A stretch of 64,000 nt of DNA. Origin: JASMHC01 sp964476515 (GTDB lineage: Bacteria > Pseudomonadota > Alphaproteobacteria > Rhodobacterales > Rhodobacteraceae). The notes under the pieces were generated by a model. That model saw only the letters and a program-made list of their open reading frames with translations. It was not told the origin of the DNA and ran no database searches. Position numbers and translations under genes: made by a program. Shown here piece by piece: positions 44,907-55,174 of the stretch (the first letter of the stretch is position 1; each line of letters opens with the position of its first letter). The DNA lies in assembly GCA_964476515.1 (NCBI GenBank), contig CAYZAY010000001.1, forward strand, positions 1-64,000. Direction: 5' to 3'.

Positions 44907-45566
44907 TCAGCCCTTTAGATGTGGTAGAGCTTTGCGGAAATAATCCCAGCCAGTTATCGCCGTAAGAAGCATGGCCAGCCAAAGCAGCCCGATGCCGAAA
45001 TTCGCGGTTAGCTTGAACGCAGTGAATTTCCAGCGAAGTCCAAGCTCGTCACTTAGTTCACCAGCGATAATCGCGTCGAAGGTTTTTCCGTCCATACCGA
45101 ATGACGACATGCCAACTGCGTGCTCAAAAATGCCGTGCGCAAACAGGATGGACACGGCCACCATCTGAACCGTCGTTTTCCACTTGGCGAGCTTGGTGAC
45201 CTTCAGCGTTCCGGCTGTATCGCCTAGGAATTCTCGAAGCCCAGAAACAAAGGTTTCCCGAAACAGGATCACCACGGTGGGGAAAAATATCCAGAACGAC
45301 ATGCCAGTCAGGGCTACAAGGGCAAGCAAGGCAGTCACGACCATCGCTTTGTCGGCGATCGGGTCCAGCATTGTGCCCAGTTTGGACGTCTGCTTCCATG
45401 CGCGGGCAAGATAGCCGTCGACCCAATCCGTGACCGACGCCCCGACAAATAGGATCAACGCGATCCAGTCTGCATAGGGTCTAACAACAAAGAGAAAAAC
45501 CAAGCCGACAACGGGTGCGGCCAGCAATCGAAAGATGGTCAGGATGTTCGGCAAATTAAGCGTCAT
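44907..45566 (-). CDS. pgsA: CDP-diacylglycerol-glycerol-3-phosphate 3-phosphatidyltransferase
   Basis: PgsA of 219 residues, making phosphatidylglycerol phosphate. The CDP-alcohol signature is complete in DWVDGYLARAWKQTSKLG and TMLDPIADK. About four or five helices. It leads pgsA-moaD-moaE. In related genomes, from memory, uvrC directly precedes it; here uvrC lies 7.7 kb away. Confidence 0.94.
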   Translation of the reverse strand: MTLNLPNILTIFRLLAAPVVGLVFLFVVRPYADWIALILFVGASVTDWVDGYLARAWKQTSKLGTMLDPIADKAMVVTALLALVALTGMSFWIFFPTVVILFRETFVSGLREFLGDTAGTLKVTKLAKWKTTVQMVAVSILFAHGIFEHAVGMSSFGMDGKTFDAIIAGELSDELGLRWKFTAFKLTANFGIGLLWLAMLLTAITGWDYFRKALPHLKG

Positions 45567-45674
45567 ACTGTTCCCTAGATATTGCTGCGCGAATTGAAAA
45601 GCCCGAACGGCAACGACGTTGGTTTTGTCGTAAATACGCTTGGTACGCGGCAGTTTCCATGCCTAAGCTGCCTT

Positions 45675-47764
45675 ATGCGTATAAAAACTGACTTCCCCCG
45701 CCAAATTAAAGTTATTGAGGACCAGCGTATCGTGATGCCGGACGGTTGTGAACTGTCGGCAAGGATCTGGTTGCCCGAAGACGCCGAAGCCGATCCGGTG
45801 CCAATGATCCTAGAACATTTGCCCTACAGAAAGCGCGACGGGACGATTGCGCGGGACGAGGTTTCGCATCCTTGGATGGCAGGTCACGGCTACGCGTGTG
45901 TGCGTGTCGATATGCGCGGGAATGGTGATAGCCATGGGCTACACGAAGACGAATACACGCAACAGGAATGGGACGACGCGATCAGCGTTATGGATTGGGC
46001 GCGTGAACAGGCTTGGTGTAGCGGCAACTTCGGAATGCAGGGCATTTCGTGGGGTGGGTTCAATTGCCTGCAAGTCGCCGCTTTACGTCCACAAGGCTTA
46101 AAGGCTGTCATTTCTGTTTGCTCGACAGTCGACCGATACGCAGATGACATCCATTACAAAGGCGGCGCGTTGCAGAACGAAAACCTCGGCTGGGCAAGCC
46201 AGATGTTGGCGTATTCATCGCGCGCACCTGATCCGGCGCTCGCCCCGAATTCGTGGCGCGACATGTGGGTTGAGCGATTAGAGGCGCAGGCATTTGACCT
46301 TGAGACATGGTTGGATCATCAGACCAGAGACGATTATTGGAAGCATGGATCGGTTTGCGAAGATTATTCGGCGATTGAAGCCGCCGTGCTTTCGATTGGT
46401 GGTTGGCACGATGGATATCGAAACACTATCAGCCATGTAGTTTCTAACCTAAACGCCCCCGTGAAGGGCATCATTGGGCCGTGGATTCACAAGTACCCGC
46501 ACATTGCTGCGCCACAGCCAGCCATCGGGTTTCTGCAAGAGGCCAAGCGATGGTGGGATCACTGGCTGAAGGGTTTGGATACCGGTGTCGAGAACGATCC
46601 CGACATGCGGATCTACGTGATGGATTCAGTGAACCCCAAGGCTTGGCTGCCGGAAAGACCGGGGCGTTGGATTGCCGAAGCCGATTGGAAGAACTCGACG
46701 ATCAATCGTGAGACGATGCATTTGACAGATGGTGGACTGGCCGATGCGGTTGGAGATTGTTCGGCATCGGTTTGTTCACCAGCGGATTGCGGCTCGACCG
46801 GGGGCGAGTATTTCCCGTTCGCTTATGGTCCCGAATTCCCGATTGATCAGCGTTTGGATGATTCTTATTCGGCTTGTTTCGACGGGGCAGTTATTGGCGA
46901 AGCTATCGACCTTGTAGGGGCACCGTCGATCAAGCTGAGGCTAAGTGCGGACAGGCCGGCTGCGCAAATTGCAGTCCGTCTGTGCGATGTTTTCCCTGAC
47001 GGGACATCGGCCATGATCTCGCACGGGATGCTGAACTTGCAGCATCGCAAATCGCATGAAACGCCAGAGGCTGTGGTGCTGGGCGAGGTTTTCGACGTTG
47101 AATTCAATCTCGATGATTGCGGCTATCGCGTTCCAGCAGGGCATAAACTGCGCGTCGCGGTTCAGGCGAACTATTGGCCGTTCCTGTGGCCTGCGCCCGA
47201 GTTGGCAACGGTAAGCATTCACGCAGGGTCGATTGAGTTGCCTGTTCGACCATTGGCGGATTCGGATGAATGGTCTTTCGAACCATCCGAGGGGAGCCAG
47301 AAGTGGAATATTGAGACCCATCGCACAAGCAAATGCACGCGAGTTCGCGAAGTGGATCTTGAGACCGGTGACACGATTATGCGGATCACAAATGGTGATG
47401 GTCATGTGACCGAACACCAGATGATGGAGTGTCTTGGCGNNNNNNNNNNTTGAGAGTTTGACTGCAAACCCATTTGTTCAGCGGTGATGGTCATGTGACC
47501 GATCTTGCACACGGGCTGTCGAACTCTTCGATCACGCAAGAAGAATGGCGGATCAACGGGGATGATCCCTTGTCTGCGCGCGCTGACATTCGTTGGCTCA
47601 CGACTTTGGGACGCGACGATTGGCAGACGTCTACCGAAGCTGTGTCATCCATGACCGCCGATGCCGAGGCGTTTCACATCAAGGCTGAACTACGTGCTTG
47701 GGAAGGTGACGAGTTAGTCATCGAGCGAAAATGGGATCGCAGTATCCCGCGAAACTGCATGTAA
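45675..47764 (+). CDS. CocE/NonD-type X-prolyl dipeptidyl-peptidase-like hydrolase, broken by a scaffold gap
   Basis: Serine hydrolase of the S15/CocE group. The first part has GISWGGFNCLQVAAL (nucleophile elbow GxSxG) in an alpha/beta domain, and the later part is the C-terminal jelly-roll domain. Reading is interrupted by ten N at 47440-47449. Both sides carry an identical 20-bp string, GGTGATGGTCATGTGACCGA, read in one frame as GDGHVT; removing the duplication joins the two halves in frame to about 665 residues. The gap is thus likely a scaffolding artefact, not a break in the gene. Substrates for this family include esters, amides and Xaa-Pro peptides. It is convergent with the substrate-binding protein. 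Confidence 0.85.
47440..47449. other. Assembly gap (10 N) with overlapping flanks
   Basis: Ten N in the CocE-type gene. The 20-bp overlap in both flanks (ending near 47424 and starting near 47482) suggests the contig ends should be merged; the bases between the copies on either side of the gap are then contig-end errors or adaptor-like. Confidence 0.95.
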
Positions 47765-47773
47765 GTTTCCCAC

Positions 47774-47804
47774 AAAAAAACGGCGCCGTTTGGCGCCGTT
47801 TTCG
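47774..47804. terminator. Bidirectional terminator between hydrolase and substrate-binding protein
   Basis: Near-perfect stem AAAACGGCGCC/GGCGCCGTTTT with a GTTT loop gives T-runs on both strands between the two convergent genes. Confidence 0.92.
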
Positions 47805-47825
47805 ATTTCAGTCCTGAAGTGGAAC

Positions 47826-49433
47826 TTAGTTGAACCACCAGCGCTCGGCCGAGTGCGAACCATCCAGCTCCCAGTTCGCCGCAACATCGTCCGAGTGGCC
47901 GATCTTGTTCGACAGACCCATGATGTAGTTCGCGAACATCGGAACGATGGCACCGCCGTCGTCGCTGATGAGCATCTGACATTCGGCGTACATTGCTGCG
48001 CGCTTGACGTCGTCCAGCTCGGAACGTGCCGCAACGACGATGTCGTTGAACTTGGCAGACGCATCAGTGCCTTTCCAAGCTGTATCGTTCCACTCAGTGT
48101 CGTTGGTATAAGCTGCCGAGTACATCCAGTCTTGGGTTGGACGACCACCCCAGTAACAAGCTGACCAGCCTTTTTTGTTCCAGACGTTTGACCAGTAGCC
48201 ATCCGATGGTTCACGCACCACTTCGACTTCGATGCCTGCTGCACCGGCCGACGCCTGGATAAGCTGAGCCGCGTCAACCGCACCAGCAAATGCTGCATCA
48301 GATGCAGACAGCTGGATCGCACCGCTGTGGCCCGATTTTTTGTAGTGGAACGCCGCTTTGTCAGCATCATATTCGCGCTGAGGCATGTCGCCTGCGTGAT
48401 ATGGAACCGCTGGCGAGATTGGGTGGTCGTTACCCAATGCACCGTGACCAAGAAGAATCTTGTCCACCATTTCCTGACGCTTGATCGAATACTTGAGCGC
48501 CATACGCAGGTCGTAGTTGTCAAACGGTTCTACGTTCAAACGCATCGGGAAGGTGTAGTGCAGATAACCGGTTGTCTCGAGGATGTTGACCGCTGGCGAG
48601 CGCGCCAGAAGAGCAACGGTTTTTGGATCGAGACGGTCGATAACATCAACCTGACCTGACAGCAGAGCGTTCTGACGCGCTGTGATGTCGATGATCGACA
48701 GCAGAGTGAACTCGTCAAAGTAAACGTCTTTGAAATAGTTCGGGTTGCGTGTCATTTCTGCGCGGACACCAGGTTCAAAGTTCTGGAGCGAGAAGCCACC
48801 AGTACCGATACCGGCTACTGGATCGATTTTGCCGTCCATCGAAGGCATGACTGCCAAGTGATAGTCGCCAATCACGAATGGGAAGTCGGCGTTTGGTCCG
48901 TTGAGGTCAATAACAACGCGGTTGGCACCATCGGTGCGGATGTCTGTGACCGAAGCCAGCAGGCCTTTCGCAGCCGACTTGGAATCTTCACCGCGGTGAT
49001 AGTTCAGCGATGCGACAACATCGTCGGCATGAAGCGATTTGCCGTTGTGGAATTCAACACCGCTGCGCAGGTTGAAGATCCAGCTTGCACCGCCATTTGA
49101 TGCTTCCCAGCTTTCAGCAAGGTCACCGCGAAGACCACCGTCTGGGCCAATTTCAGTGAGGTGGTTGAAGACCGTGTTTACAAGGTTGTTTGTAAACCCG
49201 TTTTCATATGTCGCCGGGTCAAGGCTATCTGTGGTCGAACCGTGACCGACACCGACACGGTAGTGACCGCCAGACTTAGGTACTGCGGCCATTACTGATG
49301 TCGCCATACCAAGAGCAGACGGCAGCGCAACACCCGCAGCAACCATCGAACTCACGAAGGAGCGTCGGCTGATATGGCCAGCAGCGAATTTGGTTTTCTG
49401 TTCCGCCATGAACAGAGTTTTACGATCTTTCAT
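47826..49433 (-). CDS. ABC transporter substrate-binding protein, peptide/solute family 5
   Basis: Family 5 (DppA/OppA-type) binding protein of 535 residues. It has a twin-arginine signal (SRRSFVSS, residues about 23-30, with cleavage near MAA-V), so it may be exported folded by Tat. The start ATG at 49433 is preceded by AGGAAGG at 10 nt. It is divergent from the permease/ATPase genes, across a 260-bp AT-rich region that should carry both promoters. Substrate not known; the neighbouring hydrolase points to peptides or ester/amide compounds. Confidence 0.92.
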   Translation of the reverse strand: MKDRKTLFMAEQKTKFAAGHISRRSFVSSMVAAGVALPSALGMATSVMAAVPKSGGHYRVGVGHGSTTDSLDPATYENGFTNNLVNTVFNHLTEIGPDGGLRGDLAESWEASNGGASWIFNLRSGVEFHNGKSLHADDVVASLNYHRGEDSKSAAKGLLASVTDIRTDGANRVVIDLNGPNADFPFVIGDYHLAVMPSMDGKIDPVAGIGTGGFSLQNFEPGVRAEMTRNPNYFKDVYFDEFTLLSIIDITARQNALLSGQVDVIDRLDPKTVALLARSPAVNILETTGYLHYTFPMRLNVEPFDNYDLRMALKYSIKRQEMVDKILLGHGALGNDHPISPAVPYHAGDMPQREYDADKAAFHYKKSGHSGAIQLSASDAAFAGAVDAAQLIQASAGAAGIEVEVVREPSDGYWSNVWNKKGWSACYWGGRPTQDWMYSAAYTNDTEWNDTAWKGTDASAKFNDIVVAARSELDDVKRAAMYAECQMLISDDGGAIVPMFANYIMGLSNKIGHSDDVAANWELDGSHSAERWWFN

Positions 49434-49696
49434 TTGACTTGTGCCTTCCTGTTGTGAACGTCGTTATTTTTGCCCTTTGTGAGGCTTCTCTTCAGAACAA
49501 CTCAAAAAGGCATACCTGTTTTGGTACATTCGGACCGTAACAACAGATTGGTCGGTAAAGCAAATTTCTTCCACAAAGCCGTTTACTTTTTTACTTACTT
49601 TCGCCTACCCTTTTTCGACAGGGAACTTGGGATGGCCCAAAAACGACACCACCAATAAATGGTGCTGCCAATCCCGACAAAGCAATAAGGGGGATG
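49434..49696. promoter_or_regulatory. Divergent promoter region of the ABC importer
   Basis: An AT-rich intergenic region of about 260 bp separates the binding-protein gene from the permease genes. It contains TTTACTTTTTTACTTACTTTCG and a TGGTACATTCGGACCG stretch, but no unambiguous -35/-10 pair or operator could be assigned. No coding sequence seen. Confidence 0.4.
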
Positions 49697-50683
49697 ATGA
49701 CCGTGCATCCGGTTATCAGGACGGTTCTACAGCGCCTTGCATTGGGCGTAATAACTTTGTTCTTCGTTTCGATCGTAATCTTCAGCGGCGTTGAAATGCT
49801 GCCGGGCGACTTTACACAAGCTGTTCTTGGACAGGCTGCAACTGAAGAGACCGTAGCCGCTTTCCGACGCGAGCTTGGCCTCGATCAGCCTGCATACATA
49901 CGCTATATCGATTGGATCGGCGGTGTCATGTCCGGTGATTTCGGCACCTCTTTCTCGGGCCGTGCCGCATCAGGCATAGACCGTTCACGAGAAGTGGTAG
50001 ACCTGATTGGGCCACGCCTTTGGAACACATTGTTCCTTGCGTCCATGACCGCGATTGTGGCTGTTCCGCTGGCATTGTTCCTTGGCATCACTGCCGCGCT
50101 ATATCGCAACTCGGTTTATGACCGTGTTGTGAATGCTTCGACGCTGGCAACGATTTCCACACCGGAATTCTTCGTCGCTTACATCCTGATTCTTTTCCTT
50201 GCAGCGCTTAACCCAGTGTTCCCGTCGCTTGCGAATGTTTCCCCAGGTATACCGTTGGACGAGCGAATTGATCGTAGCGCACTTCCAGCAATGACCCTGT
50301 CTTTGGTCATTATCGCCCATATGATGCGCATGACTCGCGCAGCTATCATCAACCTGTTGGCCAGCCCTTATATCGAAATGGCTCGCCTAAAAGGTCTGTC
50401 TTCGACCCGCGTGATCCTATTCCACGCACTGCCAAATGCTTGGGCCCCAATCGTCAACGTTATCGCGTTCAACCTGGCATATCTGGTTGTTGGCGTGGTC
50501 GTGGTCGAAGTGGTCTTTGTTTATCCCGGCATCGGCCAGTTGATGGTCGACGCAGTGACAACCCGTGACATTCCGGTGGTTCAGGCCTGTGCCCTGATCT
50601 TTGCCGCAACTTATATCGTGCTCAACCTGTTGGCCGATATCATTTCGATTGTCACCAACCCGAGGCTTCTGCATCCAAGATGA
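49697..50683 (+). CDS. ABC transporter permease (DppB/OppB type)
   Basis: Inner-membrane permease of 328 residues with an N-terminal helix then a six-helix BPD-transport domain. The EAA-like cytoplasmic loop is in EMARLKGLSSTRVILFHALPN. The ATG at 49697 is preferred over the one three bases earlier because GGGG lies at better spacing. It overlaps the next gene by 4 nt. Confidence 0.9.
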   Translation: MTVHPVIRTVLQRLALGVITLFFVSIVIFSGVEMLPGDFTQAVLGQAATEETVAAFRRELGLDQPAYIRYIDWIGGVMSGDFGTSFSGRAASGIDRSREVVDLIGPRLWNTLFLASMTAIVAVPLALFLGITAALYRNSVYDRVVNASTLATISTPEFFVAYILILFLAALNPVFPSLANVSPGIPLDERIDRSALPAMTLSLVIIAHMMRMTRAAIINLLASPYIEMARLKGLSSTRVILFHALPNAWAPIVNVIAFNLAYLVVGVVVVEVVFVYPGIGQLMVDAVTTRDIPVVQACALIFAATYIVLNLLADIISIVTNPRLLHPR

Positions 50684-51597
50684 GTACTTCCGAAGGTTAT
50701 TCCGCAAAGGACGAAGTCGGTCAGGTCCGCACACGCCGAACATGGCGTCAGCGCGCTTGGATCGAACTTAAGAAAGCGCCATTCACTGCATGGCTGGGTA
50801 TGATTGTTATCTCATTCTACCTGATCGTCGCCTTATTCGCCCCGATCATCGCACCCTATGGCGAGGCTGAAATCACACCGATTCCCTACGCCCCTTGGGG
50901 GGGCGAGCATATGTTTGGCACTGACCAGATCGGCAGGGATATTCTATCGCGCTTGATATTCGGCGCCCGGAACACAATCGGCATCGCGCTTGCCACTACA
51001 TTTCTAGCCTTTCTGATCGGTGGGGGATTTGCTTTGGTTGCCGCCATCAGCCGAGGCTGGGTGGACCAGATTTTGTCACGGGTCGTTGATATTCTGATGG
51101 CCATTCCGAGCCTGATTTTTGCGCTTATGCTTCTGTCGATCTTCGGTTCAAATATCACGTCCTTGATCATCATCATCGCTATTCTCGACAGCACACGCGT
51201 ATTCCGCCTGACCCGCGCGGTGGCGATGAACGTGGTTGTGATGGAATACGTTGAAGCCGCCAAGCTGCGCGGCGAAGGTCTGGGATGGGTGATGCGCCGT
51301 GAAATCCTTCCTAACATCATGCCGCCACTGGTGGCTGAATTCGGCCTGCGCTTCTGTTTCGTCTTCCTGACAATTGCTGCGCTTAGCTTCCTTGGTGTGG
51401 GCATCCAGCCCCCAACGGCTGACTGGGGCTCGATGGTGCGTGAAAACGCGTCGTTGATCCAGTTCGCGCAGTTTGACCTGAAAGCCGGCATTACGCCTCT
51501 GCTTCCTGCGGCAGCGATTGCCATCCTTACCATCGCGGTCAATTTCGTGGTGGATTGGTTCCTAATGAAAACGAGCGGTCTGCGCGATGAGCACTGA
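50680..51597 (+). CDS. ABC transporter permease (DppC/OppC type)
   Basis: Permease of 305 residues with about six helices and the characteristic DppC start region (GTDQIGRDILSRLIFGARNT). Its EAA loop is EYVEAAKLRGEGLGWVMRRE. Both ends overlap its neighbours (4 nt and 11 nt), so the three genes are translated together. Confidence 0.92.
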   Translation: MSTSEGYSAKDEVGQVRTRRTWRQRAWIELKKAPFTAWLGMIVISFYLIVALFAPIIAPYGEAEITPIPYAPWGGEHMFGTDQIGRDILSRLIFGARNTIGIALATTFLAFLIGGGFALVAAISRGWVDQILSRVVDILMAIPSLIFALMLLSIFGSNITSLIIIIAILDSTRVFRLTRAVAMNVVVMEYVEAAKLRGEGLGWVMRREILPNIMPPLVAEFGLRFCFVFLTIAALSFLGVGIQPPTADWGSMVRENASLIQFAQFDLKAGITPLLPAAAIAILTIAVNFVVDWFLMKTSGLRDEH

Positions 51598-53215
51598 TAA
51601 CAAAGACGTCCTTCTAGACATCAAAGGCATGGTGATCGACGGTTTCTCGGACGAGAAATGGCACGAAATTATCAAAGGCGTCGACCTGACCCTTCACAAG
51701 GGCGAAGTTCTGGGCCTAATCGGGGAATCCGGTGCAGGCAAGTCCACACTAGGTCTGGCCGCCATGGGTTTTGCCCGTCCGGGCTGTCGTTTGACGAGCG
51801 GTGAGATTTGGTTCGATGGCGTCGACCTTATGAAGGAACCCGAGGTCACCAAGCAAAAGCTTCGCGGTGCACGGATCGCCTATGTCGCCCAATCGGCAGC
51901 AGCGGCGTTTAACCCTGCACACACCCTGATGGAGCAAACCATCGAAGCGGGCGTGCGCCATGGGTTGGTGTCCGCCGAAGAAGCACGCGAAGACGCCAAA
52001 AAGCTGTTCGCGGCAATGGATCTTCCGGACCCCAACAACATCGGTGATCGATATCCACACCAAGTGTCGGGCGGCCAGCTTCAGCGGGCAATGACCGCGA
52101 TGGCGATGGCTTCGCGACCTGACCTGATTATTTTTGACGAACCAACGACTGCGTTGGACGTAACCACGCAGGTGAACGTTCTTGCCGCTATGCGCAACGC
52201 GGTCGAACAATTCGGGACTGCCGCGATATATATCACGCATGACCTTGCTGTGGTTGCCCAGATGGCAGACCGGATCAAAGTGCTGCGTTACGGGGTCGAG
52301 GTAGAAGAATCCGATACCCAAACCATGCTAACCAACCCGAAAGAGGAATACACAAAGTCTTTGTGGTCTGTTCGCTCTATCGAAAAAGAAGCGGACGGTC
52401 AGGGCGACAAAATCCTCGAAATTAAAAATATCACGGCGGCCTACGGGAAAATTCCTGTGCTGAAGAATGTCGATATTGCGGTCCCCAAAGGAAAAACGGT
52501 TTCAATCGTTGGCGAATCCGGTTCGGGAAAATCCACAACCGCGCGCGTGGTAACTGGCTTGCTTCCCCAGCTTGAGGGCGAAGTTCTGTTCCACGGCAAG
52601 GCACTGCCTGCTCGCCTGAAAGATCGCTCAAAGGATCAGTTGCAGCGCATCCAAATGATCTATCAGATGGCCGACACAGCGATGAACCCGCGCCAAACGG
52701 TTGGCGAGATCATCGGTCGTCCTGTCGAGTTTTACACCGGCCTTCGCGCCAAAGCCGCAGATCAGCGCGTCAAAGAGCTTTTGGAAATGATCGAGCTGGA
52801 CGAAAGCTTTATGGATCGTCTACCCGGAGAACTTTCTGGTGGTCAGAAGCAACGTATCTGTATCGCCCGCGCATTGGCCGCTGAGCCCGAATTGATCATT
52901 TGTGACGAGGTGACTTCTGCGCTCGACCAAATCGTTCAGGAAGGCATTTTGAAGCTTCTGATGCACCTGCAAGAGGAACTCGGTGTTTCGTACATCTTCA
53001 TCACCCACGACATCGCAACAGTCCGCGCGATCAGCGACGAGGTTGTGGTGATGTATCAGGGTGAAGTGGTGGAACAGGGTGGCAAGCAAGAAATCTTTAG
53101 CGAACCACATCCAGCATACACAGAGCTGTTGCTAGCATCGGTTCCCGAGATGGAAATCGGTTGGTTGGAGAAGACCATCGAGACGCTTGGCGAAAAACGC
53201 GCAGCGATGGGATAA
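51587..53215 (+). CDS. ABC transporter ATPase, two nucleotide-binding domains (DppD-DppF fusion)
   Basis: Protein of 542 residues with two ABC ATPase domains in tandem. First: Walker A GESGAGKST, signature VSGGQLQRAM, Walker B LIIFDEPTTALD. Second: Walker A GESGSGKST, signature LSGGQKQRIC, Walker B LIICDEVTSALD. The second Walker B has Val where Pro is usual (DEVTSA rather than DEPTSA). Fusion of the D and F subunits is common in alphaproteobacterial importers. Confidence 0.92.
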   Translation: MSTDNKDVLLDIKGMVIDGFSDEKWHEIIKGVDLTLHKGEVLGLIGESGAGKSTLGLAAMGFARPGCRLTSGEIWFDGVDLMKEPEVTKQKLRGARIAYVAQSAAAAFNPAHTLMEQTIEAGVRHGLVSAEEAREDAKKLFAAMDLPDPNNIGDRYPHQVSGGQLQRAMTAMAMASRPDLIIFDEPTTALDVTTQVNVLAAMRNAVEQFGTAAIYITHDLAVVAQMADRIKVLRYGVEVEESDTQTMLTNPKEEYTKSLWSVRSIEKEADGQGDKILEIKNITAAYGKIPVLKNVDIAVPKGKTVSIVGESGSGKSTTARVVTGLLPQLEGEVLFHGKALPARLKDRSKDQLQRIQMIYQMADTAMNPRQTVGEIIGRPVEFYTGLRAKAADQRVKELLEMIELDESFMDRLPGELSGGQKQRICIARALAAEPELIICDEVTSALDQIVQEGILKLLMHLQEELGVSYIFITHDIATVRAISDEVVVMYQGEVVEQGGKQEIFSEPHPAYTELLLASVPEMEIGWLEKTIETLGEKRAAMG

Positions 53216-53243
53216 AGCGACCCAAAGTTAAAATAGAACGTAG

Positions 53244-53270
53244 GCCAGGCTTCAGCCCGGCTTATTTTTT
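53244..53270 (+). terminator. Terminator of the ABC importer operon
   Basis: Stem GCC(A)GGC/GCCCGGC with one mismatch, followed by TATTTTTT. It lies 29 nt after the last ATPase codon. Confidence 0.75.
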
Positions 53271-53289
53271 GGTGGGTTGGAAACCCACC
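53271..53289. repeat. GGTGGGTT-GGA-AACCCACC palindrome
   Basis: Perfect 8-bp inverted repeat with a 3-nt loop, adjacent to the terminator and 20 nt from the uvrC stop. It shares GGTGGGTT...CCCACC with 4059-4076. From memory, GGTGGGNT...CCCACCCTACG strings are a dispersed repeat in Rhodobacteraceae. Confidence 0.6.
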
Positions 53290-53308
53290 CTACGGGTTAT
53301 TAGCCCGC

Positions 53309-55174
53309 CTAAGTGCCCTCATGAAAAAAGGCATAGATCGTATCGGCCAGCGCATCTGAAACACCCTCTACGGCCTTTAGGTCGGCCAAGTTCGCCCGAC
53401 TGACCGCCTTGGCTGATCCGAAATGTGCAAGCAGTGCCCGCTTGCGGGTTGCCCCTACGCCCGGCACATCGTCCAGAGGCGTCGCGCTTATTGCTTTTGA
53501 CCGTTTCGCCCTGTGTGTTCCGATAGCAAAGCGGTGCGCTTCGTCGCGTAGTCGTTGCACAAAATACAGGACCGGATCGTTGTGTCTTAACGCAAAGGGG
53601 CGTTGGCCGGTGCGATAGAATTCTTCTTTGCCCGCATCGCGGTCAACACCCTTGGCAACACCGACCATGGGGATATCACTGACACCCATTTCATCCATAA
53701 TCTCGGCAACGACGGAAACCTGCCCTGCCCCGCCGTCGATCAATAAAAGATCGGGCCAAATTCCATTTTCACGGTCTGGGTCTTCTTTCAACAGCCTCGA
53801 AAACCGGCGGGTCAGAACTTCTTTCATCATGCCAAAGTCATCGCCCGGTGTGATGCTTTCGCCTTTGATGTTGAACTTGCGATATTGGTTCTTGTTGAAC
53901 CCTTCGGGACCGGCAACGATCATCGCTCCGACCGCATTAGTGCCTTGGATATGCGAGTTGTCGTAGACCTCGATCCGCTGGGGTGGGCTTTCCAGCGAAA
54001 ACGTTTCGGCCAGACCACGAAGCAATTTAGCCTGCGTCGCGCTTTCGGCCATCTTGCGGGCAAGACTTTCACGGGCGTTGCGCATTGCACCATCGATCAG
54101 TTCGGCCTTTTCTCCGCGTCTTGGAACAATCAGCTCGACCTTGCGCCCTGCCTTTTCGCCCAGCGCCTGAGCAAGCAATTCAGGTTCGTCAACGGGATGC
54201 GAAAGGATGATCTGTCTGGGAGGTTCTTTCGTTTGATAGAACTGCCCCAGGAACGCCTGAAGTATCTCGGGCTCTTCCACATCGACAGAAAGACGAGGGT
54301 AATAGTCGTGGTTCCCCCAATTCTGGTTCGCACGGATAAAGAAGACCTGTACGCACGCCTGCCCATTGTCGACGTGCAGCGCCACGATGTCGGCCTCTTG
54401 GACGGTTCTGGGGTTTATGCCCTGTGTCGACTGAATCTGTGTCAGAGCCTTGATGCGATCCCGTAGCGCAGCGGCGCGCTCAAATTCCATCTCGGCAGAC
54501 GCAGCTTGCATGTCCGATGCCAGACGCTCTTGAATCTCGGTTGATCGACCTGAAAGAAACCTTTGGGCGTCAGAGACCGAATTGGCATAATCTTCTTCGG
54601 TTATTTTACCGATACAAGGCCCCGAGCATCGTTTGATTTGAAACAGCAAACATGGCCGCGTGCGGCTGTCGAACATCGAATCCGAACAGTTTCTAAGCAG
54701 AAAAACTTTCTGCAATTGGTTGAGCGTCCGATTAACCGATCCAGCGCTTGCAAACGGCCCGTAATACGCACCTTTTTCTTTACGTGCGCCACGGTGTTTT
54801 TTGATTTGCGGATACATGTGCTGGGTTGTGACGTGGATGTTTGGAAAGCTCTTGTCGTCCCGCAAAAGCACGTTGTAGCAGGGCTTTAGTTGCTTGATTA
54901 AATTCTGCTCTAGAAGCAACGCTTCGGTTTCGGTTTTTGTCGTCAGAAACATCATCGACGATGTTTCGGATATCATTCTGGAAATACGCGATGAATGCCC
55001 CGTTGGACGGCTGTAGCTCGACACGCGCGCTTTTAGATTTCGTGCCTTACCAACGTAAAGAACACGCGCCTGTGCATCGAGCATTCGATAAACGCCCGGA
55101 GACCCATCCAGGGACTTCAGATAGTCCTTTATGACTTGATGACCTTTGAGTGTTTCGGTTGGAGTTTCCGTCAT
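53309..55174 (-). CDS. uvrC: Excinuclease ABC subunit C
   Basis: UvrC of 621 residues for nucleotide excision repair. GIY-YIG domain at the start (GVYRMLDAQARVLYVGKARN), UvrB-binding helix (EMEFERAAALRDRIKALTQ), RNase H-like endonuclease domain (IEVYDNSHIQG) and C-terminal helix-hairpin-helix (DDVPGVGATRKRALLAHFG) are all in order. Length is normal. Confidence 0.96.
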   Translation of the reverse strand: MTETPTETLKGHQVIKDYLKSLDGSPGVYRMLDAQARVLYVGKARNLKARVSSYSRPTGHSSRISRMISETSSMMFLTTKTETEALLLEQNLIKQLKPCYNVLLRDDKSFPNIHVTTQHMYPQIKKHRGARKEKGAYYGPFASAGSVNRTLNQLQKVFLLRNCSDSMFDSRTRPCLLFQIKRCSGPCIGKITEEDYANSVSDAQRFLSGRSTEIQERLASDMQAASAEMEFERAAALRDRIKALTQIQSTQGINPRTVQEADIVALHVDNGQACVQVFFIRANQNWGNHDYYPRLSVDVEEPEILQAFLGQFYQTKEPPRQIILSHPVDEPELLAQALGEKAGRKVELIVPRRGEKAELIDGAMRNARESLARKMAESATQAKLLRGLAETFSLESPPQRIEVYDNSHIQGTNAVGAMIVAGPEGFNKNQYRKFNIKGESITPGDDFGMMKEVLTRRFSRLLKEDPDRENGIWPDLLLIDGGAGQVSVVAEIMDEMGVSDIPMVGVAKGVDRDAGKEEFYRTGQRPFALRHNDPVLYFVQRLRDEAHRFAIGTHRAKRSKAISATPLDDVPGVGATRKRALLAHFGSAKAVSRANLADLKAVEGVSDALADTIYAFFHEGT

